A stretch of 64,000 nucleotides of DNA from Adineta steineri (lineage: Eukaryota; Rotifera; Eurotatoria; Adinetida; Adinetidae), in NCBI GenBank assembly GCA_905250115.1, contig CAJNOI010000246.1:2946-66945 (forward strand). Direction: 5' to 3'. Under the pieces are notes generated by a model. It saw only the letters and a program-made list of their open reading frames with translations, had not been told where the DNA came from and did no database searches. Position numbers and translations under genes: made by a program. This document shows positions 24,051 through 35,228 of the stretch, one piece after another (position 1 is the first letter of the stretch; each line of letters starts with the position of its first letter).

Positions 24051-24324
24051 CAAAATAGACTTTGTAAAATATTTCTTATATAGTTATCAAAAAGAAAAGA
24101 ATACATTGATTTTCATTGTTTTTTCATCTTCATTTCATGTCAATCAATATTTGACAAAGAGATAAAAGTGTGTATCATAATCGTGGTTTCTCCCACTGCT
24201 AGATATTTTGCGAGGGTGAAAGATCGAATTAAAACGAAAAAAACGAATATACGTCGTTGTCTCTCAAAGGTCGGATTAATTTCTTTGTCTAGTTAATCGT
24301 TTTGTTAATAATCAGATGTATATG

Positions 24325-24332
24325 TATATAAG
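24325..24332 (+). promoter_or_regulatory. TATA-box candidate for the hevein-repeat gene
   Basis: tatataag lies about 68-75 bp upstream of the ATG at 24400, a spacing that would leave a short 5' UTR. The motif is common in this AT-rich DNA, so support is positional only. Confidence 0.4.
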
Positions 24333-24399
24333 TAAAAGAATAGAAGTGAAAGTTCGTTAGTTACTTACTCAAAAACAGTTTTTATTCATATATACAATC

Positions 24400-25285
24400 A
24401 TGATTGGTTTAATTCTTATTGTCTTATGTGTTATCTCATCTGTTGAATCAATGGCTTTGAATATTACAGGAAAAAGTTTGTTATTTGATTGTTATTATTA
24501 TTATTAAGTTATGTAATCTTTTAAAATTTAGATCAACAACAATGCTGTGGAACATGCTTTATATTTGGTTGTCCAGCTGGTCAATGTTGTTCACAATATG
24601 GATAGTAATGAATTTTAAAATACATTTTTTATTTAATATATATTTGATATGTTTAGTTGTGGTGCAACACCTGAACATTGTCAAGGAGCAATAGTACAAG
24701 GGGATTGTCAAACAAAAGGATGTCCGAATGGATTATGTTGTTCAAAATTTGGATTTTGTGGAAATACACCTGAACATTGTGATAATACACCAGTAACGAA
24801 TGGAAATTGTAAAACTCAAGGTTGTCCACCAGGTCATTGTTGTAGTGCTCATGGATTGTGAGGAAATGAAATTATATATTAGATAATCTATATTATTATT
24901 TATATATTGTAGTTGTGGTACAACATCTGAACATTGTAATAACATTGATCTAACGGTTGGACAAGGAAATTGTCAAGTGACAGGATGTCCAGCCGGTCTT
25001 TGTTGTTCAAGATTTGGATAGTATGTATATGCTATTGTTTGAACATATAAAAACAAAAATTTGTACCCTTTCTATAATAGCTGCGGTGGAACTCCTCAGC
25101 ATTGCTTAGGAACAAACGCTGGCTTGGTAGGATGTCCAAATTGTGCTGGTAATGTCATCAACAATGGTGGCGCGGCTGGATGTCCAAATTGCGTTGGCAA
25201 TGTCGCCAGTAACTGTGCCAATGGTGGATGTGCTGGCAATGTTATCAGCAACTGTGCTACTGGTGGATGTATTGGCAAAAAATAA
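24400..25285 (+). CDS. Secreted hevein-type (CBM18) chitin-binding repeat protein
   Basis: Five exons (24400-24475, 24532-24604, 24657-24857, 24913-25020, 25081-25285) give 220 residues. After a signal peptide (MIGLILIVLCVISSVES) come four hevein-like modules with the pattern GxCxxxGCPxGxCCSxxGxCGxTPEHC. Introns 2, 3 and 4 are all phase 2 and interrupt the module at the same place, just before the Cys-Gly of (Y/L)CG, so the modules spread by exon duplication; exon 3 fuses two units. The C-terminal tail is Gly/Cys/Asn-rich with repeats of CxGNV(I/A) and higher GC. It should bind chitin or GlcNAc outside the cell. Hevein modules are uncommon in animals but known in rotifers, fungi and plants. 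Confidence 0.85.
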
Positions 25286-25887
25286 ATGTTCCTTTTTGTA
25301 TTACCGATTATTTTAAACATATAATCAAGAAAGAACTTCTTTTTTTTATAAAACAAAATTTTGAGTATTTTTATATTAATTCGATTGTCATGAATTAGTA
25401 ATTATGAAAAGAAATTTTTACTTGATTATTCTGAATTAGACATGAAAGAATTTATGACCTTTTTGTCATTGCTCGTAACATTTATAATGAATTAAATTTT
25501 TATAATCAGTCTATATAAAACTAATTGTTATGATATTAACATATGAAAGAAAAACCCACTTTTATATTTAAGAGTTAATGCATAAAATCTGATAAATACT
25601 AATATATATATTGTACTATATGAAACTGATAAGCATAATTTGATATGCGTAATTGAATCTAAATATCACAATAATCTTGTCATACATACCACATGAACTT
25701 CAATCTCTTATAAATGCCGATATATATATGTGCGCATGTCGTATACGCATTCTAATGTCAATAGACAAAGTAAAAAAATCTTTTCTTCATTTTTTTTATC
25801 AAATATATAAGGTAGATATTTAATTCCTCGTCTCCTATCATTTTTCTTTTTACAGGCACACACGTGTATTATTCAAAAAAAAAGAAT
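25286..25887. other. Intergenic stretch before the DUF1304 gene
   Basis: AT-rich with no gene recognised. A splice-acceptor-like ctttttacag ends at 25856, about 30 bp before the DUF1304 ATG, and may mark a 5'-UTR intron or trans-splice site. Confidence 0.45.
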
Positions 25888-26436
25888 ATGGCTCTTGAAT
25901 CAGTGATTCCGGGTTTGGCTATAACTGGATGTGTTTTCTGTGGTATTATTGCTGTCATACATATCTATATATTTATTTTGGAATCAATACTTTGGCGAAA
26001 ACGAGCAGCTAAATCATTTAAATTATCACAAGCAGTTGTTGATGCTAGTGCTGGTTTAGCTGCTAATCAAGGTTTCTACAATCTTCTACTTGCTGTTGGT
26101 CTTATTTGGGGTTTAGCAGAATTAAATGCTAGTACAATGTTATTCTTTTTAGCAGCAGTATTTACTGCGGGTATTTTTGGTGTAATAACATCATCACCTC
26201 GTATATTAATTGTACAAGTAATACCTGCTTTACTCGGTTTTATTTTCGTTGCCTTTGGTTTTTTTTCAACAAAGAATTGGTCTTATTGGAGACATCCATT
26301 ATATTTAGTATTAATCTTAATTGGTGCTGGTCTTGTAACAGCAATTTTAAGTTTTATTATAAAAAAAAAATTTCTAGATACTATTCCGAAAGTGTCCTCG
26401 AGATTAGCACCAGCTAACGATGACATACATTTCTGA
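25888..26436 (+). CDS. DUF1304-family membrane protein, probable horizontal acquisition
   Basis: A single-exon frame of 182 residues starting at ATG 25888 (a longer frame would need a GTG start). The segments VIHIYIFILESILW, AANQGFYNLLLAVGLIWGL and FTAGIFGVITSSPRILIVQVIPALLG match DUF1304, a small integral-membrane family of bacteria and fungi whose function is unknown. Four helices make the usual ~120-residue core. Here about 60 extra residues add one or two helices (HPLYLVLILIGAGLVTAILSFII) and a charged tail. Absence of introns and the non-metazoan family distribution suggest horizontal gain, which is common in bdelloids. This is inference without a phylogeny. Confidence 0.8.
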   Translation: MALESVIPGLAITGCVFCGIIAVIHIYIFILESILWRKRAAKSFKLSQAVVDASAGLAANQGFYNLLLAVGLIWGLAELNASTMLFFLAAVFTAGIFGVITSSPRILIVQVIPALLGFIFVAFGFFSTKNWSYWRHPLYLVLILIGAGLVTAILSFIIKKKFLDTIPKVSSRLAPANDDIHF

Positions 26437-26835
26437 GTAAATATCCTACTTAATGAATAAAAAGACTTTTTTTTTTGTACAATAAGAAATAAATAGAATT
26501 CTAATCTTCTTTAAAGGTACTTGTCTATTGAATTTATTGATTAATGTAATTATGTTTATGACTCTACAGGATGTCATGATTTTTATAGAAATTTCATTTT
26601 TTTTTAACTTTTATTTTCAGTCTAGTTAAGATTCATAAAAAAAGGTCATTTACATGGTAGACATACAAGAAAAAAAGAAAGGAAGAGGTGTTAACTCCTA
26701 GTAAATATATTGTGCATGAATAGCTTTCGTTTCCTATGAAACGGTCAAAGAAAAAAAAAATGAAATGTACAATGCGCATGATATGAACAAACAAAAGAAT
26801 TGTTAGCAATCAAGTAGTTCTTTTTTCGGGCTTGT
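26437..26835. other. Convergent 3' flanks of DUF1304 (+) and hydrophilin (-)
   Basis: No gene is seen. AATAAA at 26457 lies just after the DUF1304 stop. Confidence 0.5.
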
Positions 26836-27264
26836 TTATTTACCCATATTGGCTCCACTTGGTGCATGTCCTCCTGTACCAACAGAATGTCCACCATGAG
26901 CATTTTCATGTCCTAATTGTCGACCACGTTCAGCAGGATCAGGATTCATGCCTGGATGTAATTGTTGTTCGCTGCAATTAGATGCATCTGATGCATGTTT
27001 TCCACCGACGGGTTGATTACCGCCTGTTGAAATATATAATATATCAATTAACAAAATTATTTATTTCAAATTATAAAACTACATACCAGAATGGCCAACA
27101 CCACCATGTCCACCTGTGCCAACAGATTGACCACCTTGAGCATTTTCATGACCGAGTTGTTTACCTCGTTCAGCTGGATCAGGATCCATACCTGGGTGAG
27201 ATGGATCTTCTGGTTTCTTATCATTAGATTGTTTGTCTCCGAGTTGATGTGCTCCTTCAGACAT
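26836..27264 (-). CDS. Hydrophilin / LEA-like stress protein with duplicated exon
   Basis: Two exons (27087-27264 and 26836-27023) give 121 residues, very rich in Gly, His, Gln, Asn and Asp, with no hydrophobic core and no signal peptide. Each exon carries one copy of a ~31-residue unit: residues 23-53 (HPGMDPDPAERGKQLGHENA then QGGQSVGTGGH) and 82-112 (HPGMNPDPAERGRQLGHENA then HGGHSVGTGGH), 27 of 31 identical. Composition and motif style are like hydrophilins and group 5 LEA proteins, which protect against water loss in the cytosol. I cannot place it in a named family. The promoter shows a TATA box and a heat-shock-element core, consistent with stress induction. Confidence 0.75.
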
Positions 27265-27350
27265 ATTGATAATATTTAAAGTATTGTATGTAAAAACGAG
27301 TAGTTGTAGTAAAAGTAACGATGAATGAATCTGAAATGAAAAAAGTACTG

Positions 27351-27396
27351 CTATTTATAGGAATAACTTTTTCTTTCTGTGATGGTTGTTCTAGAA
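27351..27396 (-). promoter_or_regulatory. TATA box and heat-shock-element core upstream of hydrophilin gene
   Basis: On the minus strand a TATA box ctataaatag (27351-27360) lies about 90 bp upstream of the ATG. About 30 bp farther upstream is ttctagaa (27389-27396), an inverted pair of HSF half-sites (nTTCnnGAAn). Next to it is a run of gaata(g) pentamers (27399-27420). The spacing is what a heat- or stress-inducible promoter would show. Confidence 0.55.
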
Positions 27397-27420
27397 GGAA
27401 TAGAATAGAATAGAATAGTA

Positions 27421-28801
27421 TTGTTGAGTGTACTCATTCTCCTCTGCTGTTGCTCTTATCGTGAGTATGTTTAAAAAAAGAAATTTACGATTCTTTTTTT
27501 CTTATTGGTCGCATGGAAAAGCGACGTGAAACACGTGAATATTACAATGGCATGTAATCGACGTTTAAAAGAATCCAACCGTTTCATTCTAAAAGCTCAA
27601 GGCGTATGCAGAAGTAGTTTGTGATCAGATTAATCATTGAAACTCTTACGCATACGCTATTGAATGATTTTTTCTAAAAATAATATTAAACTTACTACGT
27701 TCTTTATATCTGAATCTATAACAAACATAGAGAGTAAAAGAGTGTAAATAATTATTTAAAGCGAACTAATTAGATAAAGTTGAAGAATAATTGAAATAAG
27801 GCTTAATTAAATATAAATATAAAAGAGCAACGTCTAAACACTTGTAACTGCTCGACGAATATCATACTACATAATTCATCATTATCTAGTACATCTAACT
27901 GTCTAAAAACGAAGACGAGACATATGTCTAAGTTATATATAAACTAGACAATAGACAGATTCACTGTCTTATGCGACGTATAGCGATTTTTACAGTGTGT
28001 GCCTCTACAATAGTTTCCATGGTTCCCTCAAATGATTGAACTTCTTTAACCGATGACCACAAATGGTCAATGTCTATTGTCGCTTTGAGATACATTTTAC
28101 AGAATAAGAGCAACGGCGTGAACTTTTTTTTTCTTTTCATTTTACCATGGTTACGAACAATGATTTCAAAAGAAGAATACATTGTATGCGAAGAAAATGT
28201 AAAAAGGTGTGTCCGTTACAATAGTAACGAGTGCATAGAGTAGAATCAATAGTTTTCATCTGAATCATACAAAATACAATAGAAAAAAATTTAAATTCGT
28301 AATAAGTATCAACAAAATGCGCTTATTTTAATATTCATGATTTGTTAATAAAATCACATGATAAAACGAATATGACGTTTGAATTTTAATGTATGTTATT
28401 CAGTGTAAATAAAAGATGCAAAAATGTTAACTATGCAATAAATATTTAAACATAATTCATATAATATGAATAAATATAATTTTAAATTTTTATAATTATA
28501 GCATTAAACACATGCTCATAATGATTTTGATTTTAGACGATAAGAATATTCAAGGATTTTTATATAATAAAATTTATATTATCATTGAGAATTGTTTTTG
28601 TTTTTGATAATAAGATTCTTAATCTTTGACGAAGAAGTTTTTCGGGACCATTAAAATTTATGATCTGCAATTAATAGTATATCTGTATTCTTCCTATTGA
28701 AAATATATCATCCTGATAAAATTTATATTAGGAAAAAAAAAGCGCAGAATATTTTTTTTTCTTAACTTGCAGTTAAAATGTCGAATAATGATCTTTAATC
28801 T
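27421..28801. other. Gene-free stretch
   Basis: No convincing gene. The minus-strand open frame 27961-28182 lacks motifs. An isolated CACGTG lies near 27533. Confidence 0.5.
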
Positions 28802-29059
28802 ATGTGGAATATAAATACTATATCTGATTTATATCAAATTGCAAATAATATAACAATTAATAATGGAACGATTCCTAAACGAAATAAATCTTCTAATAAT
28901 ATTATGATTATTCTATTTTTTAGTTTTATTTCTTTTATTATTTTAATATGTCTGATAAATTTATTTATACAAAAATATCGAAAACAAAATAATTTAAATT
29001 CAATACAAAAGACAAAACAAATAATAGAAACATCTCATCAACCTGATTCTATTAAATGA
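28802..29059 (+). CDS. Small single-pass membrane protein (hypothetical)
   Basis: An 85-residue frame with two N-glycosylation sequons (NIT, NGT) in a short N-terminal region, one strongly hydrophobic helix (IMIILFFSFISFIILICLIN), then a basic tail (QKYRKQNN). The layout resembles type III single-pass subunits such as KCNE proteins, but no sequence motif supports that. A seven-codon upstream frame (28778-28798) ends just before the ATG, and an acceptor-like cttgcag ends at 28772. It may be part of a larger spliced gene or chance AT-rich coding. Confidence 0.35.
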   Translation: MWNINTISDLYQIANNITINNGTIPKRNKSSNNIMIILFFSFISFIILICLINLFIQKYRKQNNLNSIQKTKQIIETSHQPDSIK

Positions 29060-29120
29060 TATTTATATTATAGCCATTTTTAACTGTTTATATAGCCCAA
29101 AAAACGTTATAGACTTCGAA

Positions 29121-29193
29121 GTTCTGTTGGTGTAGCGGTTATCACATCTGCTTAACACGCAGAAGGTCGCAGGTTCGACACCTGCACAGAACA
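29121..29193 (+). tRNA. tRNA-Val (AAC)
   Basis: The acceptor stem GTTCTGT (29121-29127) pairs perfectly with ACAGAAC (29186-29192), followed by discriminator A. The A-box is tgtagcggttatc and the B-box ggttcgacacc. The anticodon stem TCTGC/GCAGA encloses loop TTAACAC, giving anticodon AAC (29154-29156). The T-stem GCAGG/CCTGC is perfect. No intron and no encoded CCA. Confidence 0.96.
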
Positions 29194-29198
29194 TTCTC

Positions 29199-29206
29199 TT
29201 TTTTTT
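29199..29206 (+). terminator. Pol III terminator of tRNA-Val
   Basis: An eight-T run starts six bases after the tRNA 3' end, the expected RNA polymerase III stop. Confidence 0.8.
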
Positions 29207-32200
29207 CCCGTTCTGCGCTCGACGCTGCTTGTAAATATAATACTCTGCTATACGACGTCCTGTTTTTTTTCATAAATCAAGTTTAATTAATTCTTTTTGT
29301 AGGAGAAAAAAATTTGTTTGAAAAGATAAATAATTGCACAATCTTTTTTTTGTCTAATAAAGTTAGAAATATACGAACATATTCTATTTGTTTTTTATAA
29401 ATATTTAATAATATGCTCTATTTTTATGAGAAACATCCAAACAGAACAATCAAAATTAATACAATGCTTTTATATAGCTCGTCTTTTATTTTGAAGAGGA
29501 AACTGTTCATCAATATTCTTGTCGACTATAGACATTTATATAAATGAACGGATGCTCATTTTTCCTTCATCAATTCCTTTTCAACGTTTACGCATGATAA
29601 TGATATGATAGCTACTTAGTACTAAGTATGTTCGGTTGAAGAGAATTTTCAATTATATTTATGTGACCTGGAATAGACAGGAAAATCTCAAAGAATTTAT
29701 TAGGTAGTTTGTTTTTTATTCAATACCATATTTATAATATCTAGATTAATAAAATCCATTTTACTTACATTTATTTTCCTGACATTTTACATCTACTTGA
29801 CTTATATTTACGGCAGATTATATTTTGCAATTACAAGCTTGCGTCTATTCCATAAATATTTTTTACGCTCGTCAGGTTTCATCTTCAGCGTAATTATTAA
29901 ATTTTAATTTTATTTTAAAGTAAGTTTTCAAATGTAGATATGTCATTCCTGTTGATTACCTCTTTTTCGTACAATAATAAAAATTTTCACATAAAAATAA
30001 CTTTTTTTTTATAATAATATTGACTAGTACTTAGACCTTTGACACTTTTATATTGAAAAAAAAATAATTCTTTCTAATGAATCTATATATACATGTCATT
30101 TATAGGTTAGAGACTATCGAGAATGGTGAACATTAAGAATATAAATAGTTTTTTTTCTTCTATCTGCCATTCTTTTAACTATTTCAATATTGATAAATGA
30201 AGATTCATATTATTGATTATAGTTATTATTTTGAAGAATACTAGTATTATTTTATTTTCTTTCCCTTTAATAATTCTTTTAATGAACTACCATTGACATT
30301 AATAAAATATTCTGAAGAAATCTTTTTTTTTTCTCTTTTTCTTTTTTCATGTCATATTTTTAATTATCAATTGGTTTCTTCATCTTCTTTTTTTATACTA
30401 TCTACTTAGAAAAAGGTACATTAGATAGTGATGTCTTCATTTTCATAATTGCATTGCCACCCACTTAGCTTAGTTTATGTCTACATTCTTTTTGATGTGC
30501 ATTTCTTTAGACAGTTATTTATGCAGATAAATAATTTTTCGTATATTTTTCTTTGCTAAGAACGTCATTTAGTATAGCAACAAAAGCGAGATTTTCGTTT
30601 GTCTTTATACATTTAATAATATCGCCTAGATGAAAATATATTATAGATATATAGAATCAGTATTTTATCCAAAGTATATGCAGACATCAGAAAATATTCA
30701 CATATAAGTAATTGTCATTCGTATCTTAATTCAATAAAATAATGTAAAGATAAATAAACATTATCACCCTATTTGCTTAGACCTCGACTATAATTATTTA
30801 CATTTTTTATTTAATTTTTGCGTTTAAAATTTAAAATAATTTGCTCTATTATTTATTTCATGTGAGCTTTTATAACTAATAATTAGATAGCCGTGAGTTA
30901 TAAGTATATTGTCTCGATACTGTTATATAAGAAGTTGTATACAATATCCTGTTTATTAATCTATTGTGATATAATTTTATTTTGAATTTATCTTAAATAT
31001 ACGTGGGTGAAAATGCCTCAGTTTATTTCTGCTTTTAATTTCAATAGCTAAATTCCATATTATTAGTCTAGAATAATAAATAAAATAATGAAGAGAAAAA
31101 AAAAAGTTTATCGATAAGAATAGCATGCATGTCAACGGAAAAGAGAGAACATTTTTTTTTGATATTATGCTCTAATGAAAACGCATATTCTAATTTCTTT
31201 AGCATCTTTTGATATTTACCAAAAAAAGAGAGATAGACAAGGAAAAAGAACGAGAATAACAGAAAGGAAGCTTGAGGACGCGCTGTATTATCTTTTGTCA
31301 TCAGATTACTGTTAACTGAAAAAAGTAGGCTGTCGTGTCCGAAGGATCTGTCATCGCCAAGAAATATAAAAAAAAAAGAAGAATTCTATGAGTTACAGTA
31401 GTTTGAAAATGAAAACAAAAATTTCGCACTATATTTATAAACATAGAATTAATCTTAACTTATTGTTATTGTGATATTCCCTTTAGAATAAGAAATTTAT
31501 AATTTACCGATTCGTTCGATTCTATTAATTAGAAAACCCATTCTTTTATAAGCTAGATATATAGAGATAATCTTGATACGTTTGCAAAATATCTTGCAGA
31601 CTTGTTAACAACATTCTTAATCTATTATTGCACGAAATTAATTGACATGCCAACGTTCGCCTCGGTTCTGGACTTGAGAAATAATTAAGTAATATCGCTG
31701 ATGTTTACTTGATTATTATAAAGGAAAATGGATAAGGATTTCTTTAATTATAACTATATACATAGAAGAGGAAAAGGCGTTGTAGTTCAATTCAATGTTG
31801 CTTAGATCACTATTCTTTTCCCTTTCTTTTTCTTCTCTTTTGACTATAGTTAGCGAATAAATGATATGATGATGATAAGAATGAAAGAGTCAGTAAAAAA
31901 GAATAGAAAGAAAAGAAAATCAATCAAAACACAAGACAATAACTGAAGTTAGTTGGTTGCTGTTTTTCTTCCTTCCTCTTCAATCACTCATGTTTGTCTT
32001 AATGTTGTAATTTGAAATTATGTTGCGTGACCAAGTGATCTAGTTTGCTAACTACAAATACCTACAAAGATGATGAAGATAAATAAGATATATTCTCTTT
32101 TTTCTCCGTCATTTGTTGTTTCTTGCTAACTTTGTTTTTCTCCTTTTTTCTTGCCACTCCATAGTTAATAATCAACTTCTCGAAGATTACTAAGGAATTT

Positions 32201-32348
32201 TACTATGCACTCATCCATTTTTAGATGTGACCAAGTATAAAGAACAAGAAATATAGATATATATATATATCTCATTATAAATATATTACAAAGACAAGTT
32301 TAATAATTTGATCTTCTTCTTTCTTATTTTTTGCTGCCTCCAACAAGA
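29207..32348. other. 3.1-kb gene-free stretch
   Basis: Between tRNA-Val and the GPCR gene no frame with motifs or plausible splicing was found. The minus-strand frame 31068-31301 is A/T-run derived. The right end is the GPCR 5' flank, with a short TA run near 32258. Confidence 0.5.
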
Positions 32349-34151
32349 ATGTCAGTTCCGTGGTCAACAATTGAAGTTGCATCTGTTTGTTTTTTTATTA
32401 TTATAATTATCTTATTAACAGTTGGTGGTAATCTTGTTGTTCTCTTTGCTTTCTATACTGACCCACATCTATTAACACCATCGAATCATTTTCTTTTATC
32501 AATGGCTATTGCTGATTTACTTGTAGGTCTTATTGCAATGCCATTTCATTCGTAAGTTAACAAAAATAATTTACAAAAAATTCAATAATTGTTTTTTTCA
32601 TTTGAAATAAATAGATTTGCTCAAATAAAAGGTTCATGGCCATTCGGTGAATTTTTTTGTAAAATATGGTTAACAATTGATGATGTTGCAACTATGGCTA
32701 GTGTTTTATCTATAGTAGCTATAACTATAGAACGTTTTTGGAGTATTAATCATAGTGTACATTATCGTCGTCATACAAACAAAACACGCATAAGAATATT
32801 TTCTGTATTCATTTGGCTCATACCATTTCTTAACTTTGCACCTGGTATTTGGCTTCTTAATTCTAATGAAGAAATTCCAACAACAAATATAACTCGAAAA
32901 GCAGAATGTATTGGTGCCTATCATTCACATACTATATATTTAATAGTTGCTCAAATAAATTTTTTTGCATGGCCATTAGTTGTTATTATTATACTTAATG
33001 CTTTAATTGTTGTTAATCTATATCGACGATCACAACATTTTCCAACTTTTAGTCCTCCTGGACAACGAAAGAATAAGACATTAAGTGAAATTAAGGAAGA
33101 AGATATCGATGAAGATCAAGAACAACAAGATCAAATGATTGACAATGATGAAGTAACATTATCAATAATTAATGATAATAATTATCATATGTTAAAAAGA
33201 ATGGATTTAGAGGTAAATAATTAGTATATTTCTAAAAAAATCTAATAGACTTTAATTGAAAAACTATGTCTCATGAATGAGATTGATAAGAAATTATTCA
33301 GTCTATAATAAACATTAGATATTGTTGTTGACATCTAATCTGGATTGAGAAAATCATTTAGTCAAAAACTTTAATCTGAGATTGTTACTAAAAAAAAAGA
33401 GAATAAAGAAATAATGATGTTATTTATTTTTATATTTAATTAGTTTATATATACATCTAATAAATTATAGGGTAACAATGATGATCATTTTGTAAATATT
33501 CCACCACCTATAACAGAAGTCGATGAACAATTGAATGAAGATGATATTGTTAATTGTCAAACATTACAAAAAACAATTCTATCATCATCATCTACAGTCG
33601 ATATAGACACAACACAATCAACATCAAAATTTTATACACGTATTAAAAAAGCTTTTTTTACATCATCAGAATCGACATCAGTTGATTATCATACATCAAA
33701 AGCAGCACAAACATTTCAAGTTCAGCCACAAAGAAATATGCAAAAACGTCGTTCAATATTTGCATGGCGTACGAGTTCAATTAATTTATCACCAACAAAA
33801 ATTAATAATACAGTTACGGGTGAACAACGTACTGTTCGACGTTTAAGACGAGATAAACGTGCAGCAACATCACTTCTTATACTTGTTCTTGTATTTATGA
33901 TATTTCTATTACCTTATGTTGTTGTTGTTGTTGCCGGTAATATTTCTTCATTAGAAATCTTAAAAGATACAAGTGGACAATTATATTCAGCTGTTTTTTG
34001 GCTTTTATGGCTCAATTCAACTGTCAATCCAATTCTCTATCCATTTATTCAACCAAAATTCCGTGATGCATATAGAAGAATCTTTATAAGAATAACAAGA
34101 CGACGACGCCGACTAGTTTCTCTTATTGCAGACATGCAACGAGCTAAATAG
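32349..34151 (+). CDS. Rhodopsin-class GPCR, aminergic/muscarinic-histamine-H3-like
   Basis: Three exons (32349-32551, 32615-33212, 33471-34151) give 493 residues. Seven helices are evident. Helix 2 has SMAIADLLVG; Cys83 (3.25) precedes Asp90 (3.32) in WLTIDDVATMASV, the amine-binding Asp. The DRY box reads Glu107-Arg108-Phe109. Helix 7 reads FWLLWLNSTVNPILYPF, like H3 and muscarinic receptors. Helix 6 reads FMIFLLPY, so the usual toggle Trp of CWxP is replaced by Leu. The third intracellular loop is very long (~200 residues), acidic then basic, and carries intron 2 (258 bp). It probably binds a biogenic amine or acetylcholine-like ligand at the plasma membrane; the ligand is not determinable. 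The start ATG 32349 follows a TTG-opened frame. Confidence 0.88.
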
Positions 34152-34806
34152 CTTAATTTATATTTCCATTGAAAATAATAACAATTGAATTAGATTGAAA
34201 TTATTATGTGTATACACATTGTTCAACTTCATTCAAGTATCTATATATAAATAACTTAATTTTTTTTTATTTTGGTAAAATCAGATTTAATAAAAATTAG
34301 ATTTATTTTTGTTTTGTAGAAATGTAAAAAACTATATTTAATATTTTGTTTTACTTAATAATAAAATAAATAATTGACAATATTGATTATTATACTTCAT
34401 ATTTTAATCAATATTTATTTGGAAAATAAGAAAAGTTTGTATTTACTATTAATGTATTGGTTTATTTGTATTGATTAAACTTATAGTTATATAAATAGAT
34501 CGATTTCAGCTGTTTTTTTAAGATAAAGAACAAAGACGGCACTGTAAATACTAATTATAATAGTTTATGATATTGATTAAAGGAATAAATCTTGAGTGAA
34601 TGATCGTTTTTGAAAATGAGTACGTTTATTTACGATAAATGCGTTCAAAAAATAACACGATACAAAAACACACACACACTATTATTAATTGTTAAATAAA
34701 AGCAAAACACAAAAAAAAAATGAAAGATCTATAACACTAATCAAAGGAATAAAAAAAAGATATTTGTTAAAATGTATAAGGTAAAGAATTGTCATTTAGT
34801 AGAATT
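34152..34806. other. Convergent 3' flanks
   Basis: AT-rich spacer between the GPCR (+) and the small membrane protein (-). Several AATAAA motifs are present. No gene is seen. Confidence 0.5.
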
Positions 34807-35228
34807 CTATTTAACTCGTTTGGTACGTTCTTCTGCTGGTGTTCTACAACCCAATAAATAACATGCTACACTTAGAAGAGCAATAACAAGAAAGAAAGCT
34901 AAAATATTCAAATAGTAAATATACATAGGTTTTTTTTGTTGCTGTTTAACAATTTACCTGAAATTAGAAATTGAATGACAGCCCAAACTGGAAAAAATCC
35001 GTTGAGTAAAGCATCAGGATCTGTACGTCCAAAATGATCACGTGTTAATGAAATTAATTCATCTTTTGTGACTTGTACACCGTGAAGATCAACCGAATAG
35101 ACTAAAAGATAGATAAATATAAGTAAGTAAATAACTATGAATACAAACAAAATAGTTTACTAACCAGTTGTTATTACTGTTGCATAGACGAGAAAAAGTC
35201 CAGCCAAAGTTGCAATAAATGAATTCAT
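34807..35228 (-). CDS. Small membrane protein with signal peptide, unknown
   Basis: Three exons (35165-35228, 34958-35101, 34807-34898) give 99 residues. A signal-peptide-like N-terminus (MNSFIATLAGLFLVYATVIT) is followed by a polar segment (VTKDELISLTRDHFGRTDPD), then a long hydrophobic region (residues ~55-87) that could be one long or two short helices, and a basic tail ending TPAEERTKRVK. All frames and splice signals agree, with both introns in phase 1. No family is recognised. Confidence 0.7.

Noticed and set aside
25096-25356. 86-codon minus-strand frame rich in Pro/Ala/Leu
   Set aside because: It is the antisense shadow of the Gly/Cys repeat tail of the hevein-repeat gene.
25864-25887. 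GTG-initiated extension of the DUF1304 protein
   Set aside because: The added residues are Lys-rich from an A-run, and the ATG at 25888 fits the family start.
26982-27279. Plus-strand frames over the hydrophilin gene
   Set aside because: Antisense shadows; the minus-strand exons have duplicated motifs, splice sites and a promoter.
32331-32348. TTG-initiated extension of the GPCR
   Set aside because: TTG start is implausible in an animal gene; ATG at 32349 follows immediately.
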